In this document: one piece after another, positions 23,501-36,000 of the stretch
Position numbering within the stretch: position 1 is the stretch's first letter
Layout: every line of letters begins with the position of its first letter
NCBI RefSeq assembly: GCF_040958095.1
Contig: NC_091227.1
Span: 13,000,620-13,064,619, forward strand
DNA: 64,000 bases
Direction of reading: 5' to 3'
Source of the DNA: Procambarus clarkii
Lineage: Eukaryota > Arthropoda > Malacostraca > Decapoda > Cambaridae
Position numbers and translations under genes: made by a program
The notes under the pieces: generated by a model
Told to the model about the DNA's origin: nothing
The model's database searches: none
Seen by the model: only the letters and a program-made list of their open reading frames with translations

Positions 23501-26500
23501 AATCCGGTACCCATTTCACTGTTGGGTAAACAGAGACTACAGTTATGGATTGGCGCCCAGTAAATCCTCCCCGGCCAAGATATAAACCCAGGTCAAAACG
23601 CTCCCAAAACGCCAGGCGAGTCTCTTACCACTACGCCACGGGGACTGTTTATCATTTATGATTTGCTTACTTTGCAGATGCAGATATTGTCACAAACGTT
23701 ACTATGACAATACGGTAAATGCCATGGTATGAAATTCCATTTTCATTACATGTGTAATGAAAGTATACCAGGCTAACCAATCATTCGAACATAACTACAG
23801 AAGGCATATTGGTCCATAAGAGACAGCTATTAATATTCATCCAAACTCATTCATATACAAGAATGAGTTTGGGTGGCTGTAAATAGGAGCCGTCTCTTAT
23901 GGGCCAATAGACTTGTATGAAGAGAATATATGAAAGTTTGAGGATACAGTATAATTAGAAGCAGCCTTACTGGGGGCCAATAGGCCTTCTGCAGTTTCAT
24001 TAGTACTCAGTCTTATCGATACATAAATTCATTCATACATATACTGTATATACATTCATTTGTTCATTCAGTGATGCATATCATTGAAATTTATGAACGC
24101 ATATAAAATGTATCAATAAAACACAAACTGCAGGTCTTCTGACCCATTAGTGGCTGTGGCAGTTCTTATGTACTGTATATCCACCCAAATTCAATCATAG
24201 GTAGGCCTTCGCCCATATCAGGATATAAATAGGTGCCGCCTAGTAGCGGCCAATAGGGCTTCTGCATTTGCCTTTACTTATTATGTTGTTATTGACACAC
24301 GTTCTTTGAAGCCCTAAATAATGTATACTCGATTCATGTTTTAGTAAATTACATGTACATATATCTAGTTATTCAACACAAATACTATAGTGAATAAACT
24401 AAAAAGTGAAGTAACAATTTTAGAAATGTCCAAGGTCAGCACTGGAGTCCTCTGCCACATGCAGCTGTGTCAGCAAGACACTAGGTCTAGCGCCGACATA
24501 TCCCGACAGATCCGGCTGAGTGCATCACCCACCAATCGCCTACAGCTCACCTCCTCAGTAAATATGTAGATAATTACACAATTTCTGTTTTTCCTTAGAT
24601 TTTCCATTTAAATAATCATTCTACAAGTCGTTTTTCCTTTTTTTTTCTTTTCACATAGGAAGACATGCATGAATATCTGTAGCTGCACTTTAAGGGTTAA
24701 GTGTTCACTATTCCTAATTTACCTCTAATAATCAGTAAAGTGCATCAATGTCAGGAATGCAAAAAGGCTCACTTATCACCTCAAGACACTGATTCCTACA
24801 AAAAGGTTCTCACTGCTTGATAAACAGAACACAGCAAGCTACTACAGGTTTCCAATAGAAAAAGATGTGCACATCAGATATTGATGTACAGTATTATGAA
24901 CAACTTTTATGAAGAAAGATTTACGAATTGCAGCTTTGGCGTATTTTCTTAATATTTATATAGCTTTCCCTTTTTGCCTTTGTATTGGCATATAATTCTT
25001 AAAATATATGTAATGTGTCTAACAAGATTTAAATGAAATGCTCACCTTAATATATGTGGATTGTATTATACAATACGCAAAACTATTTTTCTCCCATTTA
25101 ATTTTTTCCTGAAAAAATCAGACAAGAGAGAAAGAAGCAGTGCAAGATGATTAAGCATATTCTAAATCTTAGTAACATTTGGGCCAAGCAGTTAATTCAA
25201 CTACACTTCCTCAAGAAGGAATTTAGAGATAAGAAAAATTAATTTTATATTTTAAAGAACACTGAAGCACAATATAAAAGCTAATCTTCACCATTTCTAA
25301 TTTAAATAAGATAATATTAACTGAATAGAATGATGTGTTGATCCCAGTCTCTCGAAGGTTACGTAGTTATACCCAGGATTACATACAACTATCTAAAGAG
25401 TTTGGCAGCTTCTTTAACAATGTAGAGAAACAGCAAGATGAGAGTCGACTTTGTAAATAATGTTTCACCTGTAAGGAAGTCATCAAATTAACAGAAACAC
25501 ATGGGTTGGTGCTTCCAAATGGCACAAACAGGGAAGGCGAGGCAAGTTCAGCAAAAATGAGAGGCGAGGAATTGTGAATAAATTGATATTTATTAAATAT
25601 TAATTTAGCAAGAGGGGAAGCTATGTTGAATTTTCCTCCTGTTTGATGATGATGTAGAGTTTAATGGCTGCAGACTATACATTACCTCCAATAATTTTCA
25701 TGTTTCACAATAAGTTTAGCATCCTTACAGCACCATCAGAGTTAGTTTAGTTCATTTATTATGCACCCCATACCCATCCTGTGGGCTGTAGTGGAAAGGG
25801 TTACAGAGGCACATAATGGGCTCAGGGACTGAACCCCACAATTCATTTAGCCATCAAACAGAACGAGAGAAGATTACATATTGCCAACTCCACTTACCAA
25901 ATAAATACTTTACATACAGTACTGAATATCAATTCATACAATTCCTCGTGTCCCTCGACCTCACCTTGCTTATCTTAACCCACCCAACCATCCCGTGTTT
26001 TGCCCTATAATAAGCCAAAGTCTTGTGTTCACGTCACATTTGATGAAATCCTTATAGGCAAATATAAAATCTAAATTTAAGGTCTATTCTAATCTTTGCA
26101 TTCTCTACATTATTATCAATACTTTGTGCTCTTCACTACCAATTTTTTAAATGTTTAAGAACAGACAATCTCATTCATCAAGAGGGCTAATAAATGACTT
26201 GGTCTTTAAACTTACCAACGATAGCAACTGAAGCAAGTCCTTGTAGTAGCACACAAGTATTGAGATTTAATAAAAAAGTAAATAGCAAATAGTATAAAAA
26301 AAATGGAAATAATGTAAACATATATCCAAGAAACAAATCATTACACTTGCAGGAGATAAGGCATACTATGAAATACTTATGGAAATTATGCTCTTCATAT
26401 TTATTAAACGTATTTCATTCCAACAAAATTAATTTAAAGGGTTGCAACAAGCCTCTCAAAAACTTAATATATATAATTAAGCTTTTGTTGCTTGATAATG

Positions 26501-29500
26501 AAAAAAGCAAACTTTGACTTGAAAGCTTTATAATTATCCAAGCAGCTTACTGTCTCCATTCATTTAATTTGATTAATTTGATTAATTGGATTTGTAATAC
26601 TAGAATATCATTGGCTATCAACCAGATGTTTAACCTCAACAATGCTGACTAATCAGTCTCTCACTCTCTCCCTCTCTCTCATGCTTCTAATCATTCCTCT
26701 TATCTTTCATTGCACTAATCTTTATCACCTGTGGCCTAATATTTGACCCACATTTTATACAAGCTGCCATATTTTGAGCCTATACTACATTGTACATGTT
26801 TCTGTAACTCATTATTTACTGTCATGAAGAAATGGCATGTTGGCAAGCAATCTAAATCCATTTTAAATTAGATCCTTGGTACAAGGGCCATATGTTCAAA
26901 GTCTAAATACTGTATTAATGAAGTTGGAGGTATACAGTTCAAGTATGTTTATTGAGACAAGAATGAAATATGTCTCAAAGGGATAGAGTAGCTTAGGCTA
27001 TTTCTACCCCACTATATTAGGTATACAGTGAAGAGGGGGAGTGCAGGAGGAAGGGGAGGAGCAGGAGAAAGGGAAGAGGGGAAGAAATTGCAGAAGAAAA
27101 AAAGTTGGGAGAGGTAAAGGAATAGATGGGGGGGGGGGGAGAGAGAGAGAGAGAGGAGAGAGAGTGGGGGGATGGGTACCGAGTAGAGAAGGGGAGAGGA
27201 AGAAGAGAATGGGGAAGAGAGGTTGTATGATTTTCAAAATCTGACCCGATTCTATTCACACAGGCCTGGCACCCCAAATATATAGTGCGCCATCACACTT
27301 GCCAATCATAGTTATCTTTATATTAGGCTCCGATACATGTGGTAGTTACAACGAATGTTGAATAATTCTCCAGATGCTTAAACTACACTATGAAAGCATT
27401 TGAAATTCCTATAAAATAAAATGTTTGTCCTACTGTGTGTAGCATGTATTATGTGACACAGCTGACTGGAGGTAGCCTGAAACTATTGTAGCATTAGCTG
27501 CTCAAACATCAATAATGTTATCCTTAATGTGTTAGATATTTTGAATCTCATAAGAAGCTGCATTTTAAGCTGTTATTATGCCAACATTTATATCAAGAGA
27601 GAGAGAGAGAGAGGAGACGTACAGAGATAGACAGACACATTGTAACGAGGAGATGAAAGGAAGGCTACTTAATTCTTCAGAAACTTTATAATTATGTTAT
27701 CCAGCCACTATGGAAATGTCTGAAATTCTGATATGAATATTGTTTAATGGTGTAACACAATTGGCAACTCATCTGCTGGGTAGCGTGGCCATTGCCAGCC
27801 ACCAGCAAACTTCAGGGAGACTACACATTACCTCCACTTAACTTTTTCTATCACACCTTGCATCTTTACAAAATAAAAAATATTAAGTCACAAGAGCCTG
27901 GGAAAAGTAAATTTGAACATGAATATAACTTTAGTGTACTCAATAAGGGTGGAAATCAAGCATATTTGGAACGAAATATAACCCAAAATCCCACTGCAAC
28001 CCTCCAAGTGTGCTCATTGTCATGTGTTGATTGTACTGTATATTGGAATGTGGTCATCATAAGAAAATTTACATTTTGTGTTAATGTCCAAATACAAATG
28101 CTGCAAATATGGTTCCAATAGCAGATTAGCACCACGGGGACCCCAAGAGCTCATTATAAACTCATGGAACTGCTTACTCACTGAAGCAATAAATGCCAAA
28201 ATATTATTTCAAAATTCAGTTATAAAAAATACTTATGAACAATGGATGAGGGACTTTGACAAGCCATTGGCCATCTGTTCCTGTTCAGGCTAACAGAGAT
28301 GGTGGGCCCTTACATAAAGTTGGGTTTATGCACATGCCTTATGTTTCAATATACTGAATATAAAAAAAAAATTTGTTTGGTCCTGGCTACCACCACATTG
28401 TAATGCTGATGAATACAGTACCAGGAATAATATTTTCCACTGCCACACCAAAATAAATGTTGATACGATTTTGTTTAATACTTTTAAACGCAGATCTTTC
28501 AGTAGATTTTTTTTTACTCGGCTAAGATGACAATTTTTGACAATAGCCATACTTTGAGGGTTAAAATTAGTACAATATATACTTTACCAAATACAGTAAT
28601 CACAGCTTTTCATGTTTGATTTTGCTTTAACAAGAAATAAGGTATCAACAGCCTGTATAGAGGATCTTAAATTTAAATTTATTTTTTAAATAATTTTTTT
28701 AATAACTTGATTTAGAAAACATGATTTAAAAATGATTTAAAAAGCCTGCACTTCAATGTTCATATTCTATTTGTTATTACCTTGATTATAGTTAACTTAA
28801 AATACAGATAAATACAGCTTATTTTAAAGTACGCTATATTTCAATTTACAAATTAGCAACGCCGAAAATAACAAGACACTGCTTCTTGCAAAAAGAGGGA
28901 TAAATCAGACATTGGGAAAAGCTGTAGAAAAATTTAAAAATTATAGAAAAACTGAAATTTTTGGTAAGTATTTGCCAAACAAATTCTTCATTGTAAGTCT
29001 CCCAAGTTTGCAAGCCAAAGGCTGCACTGCAGGATGCCAAAATTGTATAAAGTATTGCTAATGGTCAACATAAAAGAAAGGTTACTTACGACAAGATACC
29101 TTAAAACCAAACATGAATCGTGTTGATACACATGATAAAGTAAGCTTTGCCATACTTTAAAATCATCACTAATAACATTGGTTACAGCTGGTGAATGAAT
29201 GACATATTTGAATGCACATATAGCCACAAAATAAAATATAAACACCAACCTGGATCTTTTGGGGGAAGTGGTCGTTGCTTTATTTCATCATATACGTGTT
29301 CCACAAGTCTGTTATCCTTTAAACTTTCAATAGAATGATAGATATTGAGATTTGGATTTGTGGCATCTGCTTCTAATGCTTTTACTCGAGCTTGTCTTTG
29401 TAGCGTTGACGGCACGTCATAGTGACCCCCAACAGCTCCTGTAACACAATAGTGTATTAGAACCAGCCAAGATACAGCAGTATATTGTTTTTAAGGATGA

Positions 29501-32500
29501 GGCTGAAAAAAGAAAAATGACATTTTATATTAATGTTTCAACAGTAAAGGAAAATTACACCAAGCTTCCTAAACACGAAAAAGTAAATTTGCAAAATCCC
29601 AATTTCTATCAACACACGATGCTGAATGTTTCAAACATTTCAGATCTAAGAACTGTTGAAGTAATTTCATATTCAAGGAAATGGAACTATCTTAAACAAG
29701 TTAAAGTAACCATTGCAGAAAAATTCATTTAAATTGCACACAACACTGAATATTTTCAAAGAATTACTAAATTATGGCCAATTTATTAAAGTTTATAATT
29801 TAGGGCTCATAACCTTGGCATCAATACACTAAAGCAAAAACCAGATAGAAGAAAGCCACCTATTAAAGAACGTGCAGTTCCCCTAATGTGTGACTTGATA
29901 GCGAGGTTCAAAATAATGTGCTGCCTGGGAGCTGGTCAGCCGAGTGGACAGCACGCTGGACTTGTGATCCTTTGGTCCCAAGTTCGATCCCGGGCGCCGG
30001 CGAGAAACAATGGGCAAAAGTTTCTTTCACCCCTATGCCCCTGTTACCTAGCAGTAAAATAGGTACCTGGGTGTTAGTCAGCTGTCATGGGCTGCTTCCT
30101 GGGGGTGGAGGCCTGGTCAAGGACCGGGCCACGGGGACACTAAAGCCCCGAAATCATCAAGATAACCTCAAGATAGCCACCTAAGGGTAGTAGCTCTGTC
30201 TGAAACAATAGTGTCCCAGCACAAATTATTGTGCCATGTACCAGTATTGCTAATTAGCATATACAAGAGTACAGAGGATGTTGCTTCAGTGATGGCTCAA
30301 GTTAGTCTCTCCACTGCACTGTCAGCCTTAGTCCCCCCCCCCCACGAGATGATTACTGATAGATCCTTGTCTTCCTGACTAAAGGGAGATTCCAAGGAAC
30401 CTTAGCTCATAAAATATATTTTTCTACAATATTAATTTTTACAATGTGGTTGCCACAACCTTTGGCATAAGCCTAACAAGCCTTTTGAAGTTGAAAATTT
30501 TAAGCATTGGAATAAGTAAATAAGACTATAATAGACAACATTGCCTTTAGTTATAGACACCTCAATACTGACTTCTTCGTTCCAATGGTAACTAAGATGA
30601 TCACTGATCAGTTGCAATGAAAACATGAAAACCTCCAGTAAGAGGAGTCCACATACAGTATTTTATTGTCTAATTTACAGTGCATAAAATAAATAAATAG
30701 AAATAATGTAATATTTTTATATAACCAAGTTATTTTTTTAAATGTGATTTTATCAAAATATGTAAAAAATTATATTCTAATATTTGCATTAAAAATTTTC
30801 AATAATTTGGGCATAAAAAGCTGGAAATGGCAAATTTCAGACATAATTGCAGTCATTTTGTAGTAAGAATAGTCTGCCAAAAATTATTCGCTTTTAAGGC
30901 GATTTCATTGTACGGTACATGCAAGGCCTAGAAATATAAAATTCAATCTAGACAAATACTATGCATCAATCTTGAAGATGGATATATTTGAGGTTTAAGA
31001 TTCATTCTATGAGAATACATCCAAGACAGTGGCATAAGAATTATTCCATGCATGCACATGCACAAGCAGTGTAAAGGTTTTTGTGTGCAAAATACATTAA
31101 ATGTAAAGATGAGTACAGTATTAAAATCTACTTTACCCCTTGTTTAATTTCAGCCATAAATACTGTACAGCCATTTAGATATCTAATACGAGTTTCAAAT
31201 GTCTTAAAAGGACAATATGGAGGACAAAAAAGGACATTGCACATGGCAATTATTGAGTAATTTAGCAAGAATATTGTTGAGATACAGTATATCAAAAAAA
31301 CCAACGTGCCAGAATAAGCATTTTGTATACAGTATGATATTTCAAACTGCCTTAAAACAGGTGCTATGGAGCTCACATATACGTGATCAATGGCCTAAAC
31401 CCAGACGCAACTTTACTCTAGAACAATATTTTCGGATTTGCATTGCTTTGAAGTTTAAATTTATAAATATGATTACTAAAAACAAGGCGCAAAAAAAAAA
31501 AAAAAAAAAAATTGTTTTAATCCATTTCAGGTTTACAAAATTTGCTGCAGAACTGTTTTGACGACACCATGATGAGAAAGACCAGACTCGGTTGCATGCA
31601 CTACTAGAGGAAATTTCAAATTTAAAAGGTGTTCAAATAAAACTCCAATACAAATGAAAAGTCTGCCGAGTTGTGAATCGTGTGAACATTTCATCAAAAT
31701 TGGATACAATCAATCAGAAAAAACTCTAAAAATTGGCATTTTGAGATTTGAATTTTCCCACCAAAAGAATACGAGTACCATGTCAGGTGCATCGGCATCC
31801 CTTTACTTACGCCCACTCTAATAACCATGTACATCATACAAAATTTCAATTCCTTTCATGGACCACAAATATATTTGTGATAAGGAGAAATCTATTATAT
31901 AACTTGAAAACTATTTCTCAGAATGACATCAATATTTCTTTACATCATTACAGCCATACTAAAATAATGAATTTTTATATTTATGTCAGAAAGCAATGTT
32001 TTACAATGTACTGTAGTGGATTTTTTATTAACACTGACCAACAAATTTGCCCAATTTAGAGTGCACAGTTTAAATAATATATACAAAATGCTTATTCCGG
32101 CACATTGGTTTTGCTAATGTACTGTATCTTAAGAGCTTAGTTAGTATATGCATACTAAATTTTTAAATTACTTTTAAAAACGGCTGAATAGCCGAATAAA
32201 TTATCCAAATTACAATGGACGCTAAAACTGGAAAATTAAACCTTGCAAAAAAAACTTTGAGTATTGTGTGAGCTTGGTTATCTGAAGGCCACCAAACCGA
32301 ATATTTGTTTATCTGGCCAAAATCGCGTCTGGATAATTTTCTAACAAAACTTCACCATATCCGGACAGAAATCTGGATAACCAGAGATTAGGTTATATAA
32401 ATTTTCAGGAACTACACATTTTAAGCTCGACAATATCAAACAAGAAACAACAACAAGGTAAGCTAAGGTTTGTTTTCAATTATATTATATTTTTCATTTA

Positions 32501-32925
32501 TAGTGCGTGTGTGGAAATTCAAATTACATTGGTCGATGTACAAAAGAATTGTGAATATGGTCATTTTTTTTTTTAACTTCACTGGTAAGAATTCTCCTAA
32601 TCCGGATGTCTGGCTTATCCAGCGAGGTATTTTTCCCATATGCTCCGGATAGGTGAGCATTGACAGTACATTCGGTGAAGTTCAAGTTATTCTTAGTCAT
32701 GACATAATATAAACAACAAAGGTGCAGTGAAATTTCATTTATCTACATTAGTGTGTGAAAGAGAGAGTATCTGATTAAGTAAGAAGGCCAGATAAAATTA
32801 CTTTGTAATTTTGCCACACTGACTTTAGCATGCAGGGCAATACAGGGCAGACATGCAGGCAAGCCAACAGGCATGATAGTAATTTGTTTTGTCAAGAAGT
32901 ATAGCCTCTGTGTGTGTGTGTGTGT

Positions 32926-33021
<96 letters not shown>

Positions 33022-36000
33022 ATATAATGTATATGTATGTATGTATACTGGTATGTGTACCCCCCACCCCACCCCCTCGATATCCTCACTACATATAAAA
33101 TAGAAACAGGAATAATAAATATTGATAAAGATGAATTCTTGAGACCAGTAACTACAAGAACAAGGTAGGTATAGATTTAACCTTTCGGAACAAAGGTCCC
33201 AAACAAAATACAGTGGTACCTCAGTTTTCAAATTTAATCCATTCCCAGAGATGATTCAAAAACCAAAACAAATTTTCCCATTAGAAATAATGTACAAATT
33301 TAATTAATCCGTTCCACACCCTCCGAAATATTAACTAAAAAATACATTTCATACAGAAAAATGCTCATAGGTACCTCACCTTTATTGAGGACTCTTGTTG
33401 GCATATGGAAGACAGTGAGGAAGGTTGGAGGAGGAGAGGTGTTAGTGTTTGGAAGGAGAATCCCCTTCCATTATAACAGCAGTGTTGACATTTCTGGGAT
33501 ACTCTTACACTTTGCAAGCACATCACTAGGATGTGATTGTGGCTCACTGCTTGCTTGTCTTACAAAGAATCTGTCTATAGACATTTGTGTTTCCCTATGT
33601 TTTAACACTTGTCTGTAGTGAGACATCACATTGTTTCACTATGAATGATCTCGTTTTTCCTCTATCGTCATCCTCAACTATTTTCTTAGGTTGAATTTTA
33701 CCACTGACTTTTTTGGAACCCATGGCATGATATATAATAAGAACTATATTATCCTTCAGTTATCCCTAAGAACTATATGAATCCCCCAATATTTGTACTA
33801 AGCCATATTACTTTACCATTGTAATCTTAGATATCATCTGATATCACGGTTGTTTTTTTTATTGCATATTCTACTGCATTATTCCTTGAAATGATCCTCA
33901 AATTGTGCTTCAATGAATTAATGTATAACTGATATATTATCCTAATGTACCTAGTAATCCTTGTTCATTATAATGTATTATTATTATTGTGTATTATTCT
34001 AATCTTTATTTTTGTCAAAATTTCTTACAATATACCTGTAAACATTTTTTGTCAATTTTACTGTAATTTATCTACTTACTATAATTATCGTAAATTATCC
34101 TATCTGTTAGTTTAAGGACTTGCCCAAAACGCTATGCGTGCTAGTGGCTTTACAAGAATGTAAAATCAACTTATTTCTACTGCATGTTCTCTCTTAACCC
34201 CCAATGTACTTTCTTGTATACAAATAAATGAAATAAATAAATAAATAATTTATGTTCAGAAACCAAAAAAGCACAAAAACAATGAAATTCTTCACAAAAC
34301 ATTCAAATATTCGTCACTCGGCAGGAGACACTGGTAAACTGAAGCGCCATGTGCTCAGTCGGCCAATACGTGCATGAACAAACTTGAGTACCGAGTCAAA
34401 TTTTTCAAAGAAATTGAGCTCAAGAACCAAAAAATTAGACACAAAACACACACACGTGGGACCAAAGAGCCAAAGCTCAACTCCGCAAGCATAACTAGGC
34501 GAGTACACGTCTGTCTCGTATGTGTTTGACATGGTCAATATTTCCTCTATTATGTCTACTAATATTTCTAACACACACATACCGTGTGATGGAAAGCTGT
34601 CACCAGAGGAACACAAAGAACATTGTGAGAGGAGCATATGCTCAACTTCAGACTTGCTTTTAATTACAGTATATGGATGGTGAAATACTAAAGAAACTGT
34701 TCATGACTTTCGAGAGACCAAAACTGGAATATGCAGCAGTTGTATAATGCCCAAATCTTAAGTAACACACAAAGAAACTGGAAAAAGTGCAGCAGCATGC
34801 TACAAAATAGGTTCCAGAACTGAAAAACAAGTGTTACGAGGAGATACTACAGACATTAAACTAGAAGACTAAACTAAACTAGAAGATAGAAGAAAAAGAC
34901 GTGATATGATCACTACAAACAAAATTCTAACAGGAATCTACCAAACTCACAAGGAGGAATTCCTGAAACCAGCAACATCACGAACAAGAGGACATGGTTT
35001 CAAGCTAAGGAACATAGGTGCCCAAAAAAATTTGAAAGTTTTCTTTTGCAAACTGAGTGGTAGATGGTTGGAACAAGCCAAGTGAGGTGCTGGAGGTCAA
35101 AACCGTCAGTAGTTTCAAAGTGTTATACGACAAAGAGTACTGGTTAGACGGGACACCATAAACTTAGCTCTCAACCTGTAACTACACTTAGGTAATTACA
35201 CACACTGGTTTCCTTTCTCATCAGCAAATGTGGCAGATGAACACATGTAAATGTTACATGTTACTGTAGTTATGAATTATTGTACTAAGCTTTATGGTTT
35301 TGGTTTCCCATTGTTAAGAATTGGAAGTCCTATTTTATTGAAGGCTTATTGAAGTTCCCCTTAGGCCTGACCTCAAGAATGCAACCCACAACAGCTGCCT
35401 GGTACCTATTTACTGGCAGGTGATTAAGGACTTCACATGAAAGAAAACTATGCACAAATACTCATCCACCTGAAGAAATCAAAACCTGGACCTGCACTGA
35501 CCACTTTGCTACTTAACTGTATTTAGGAGATGACTGAAAACTTTATTTGACTGACAGTCATTTTGAATTTAAAAGAATACCCGCAAACACACCCTTATTT
35601 GTTGAATAGGATGAAAATTTCACACACTATTATTTATAGCTCCTTGCATTACAAAATCCAACATTTACACTTTTTACATTCTATGATTATGTGTATAAAG
35701 AATAAACGCAGCAAGGCAGAGGGATGCGAACCAAAGGAAGGAAATGTAGGATGCAGCTGATGAAAGGAGATTTTGAAGCAGCAGATAGTCCACCACCCAC
35801 CCACGAACACCATGTTATTTATGGATTCTTGTGCAAACATCGCATTCCTCCCATCTTTCACTATATTTAAGAGACAACATGGCTAACTTTATTTAGACCA
35901 GATTGTAAAGAATATTTGGAAGGCAGCCACCTCCTGTGATGGGAGGAAGCTTCTTCCAACCATTCAACTTTATAAAATTAATTCACATTAACACTGTACA

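Larger units (their letters stand above)
22968..24696. mobile_element. Non-autonomous piggyBac-type element (TTAA-flanked)
   Basis: The left end reads TTAA (22964-22967) then CCCTTAAAGTGCAG. The right end is CTGCACTTTAAGGG followed by TTAA (24697-24700). The 14 terminal bases are exact inverted repeats, and CCC next to TTAA is the usual piggyBac start. The 1,729-bp interior has no transposase frame. It hosts nested repeats: a hairpin-MITE arm, a tRNA-type SINE and several short 'GGCCAATAGG' repeats. Confidence 0.7.

Noticed and set aside
28552..28563. TTTGAGGGTTAA as a piggyBac right end
   Set aside because: No inverted partner (TTAACCCTCAAA) was found within the window.
32743..33231. A 162-codon minus frame rich in His-Thr
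   Set aside because: It is the translation of the (GT)n microsatellite.
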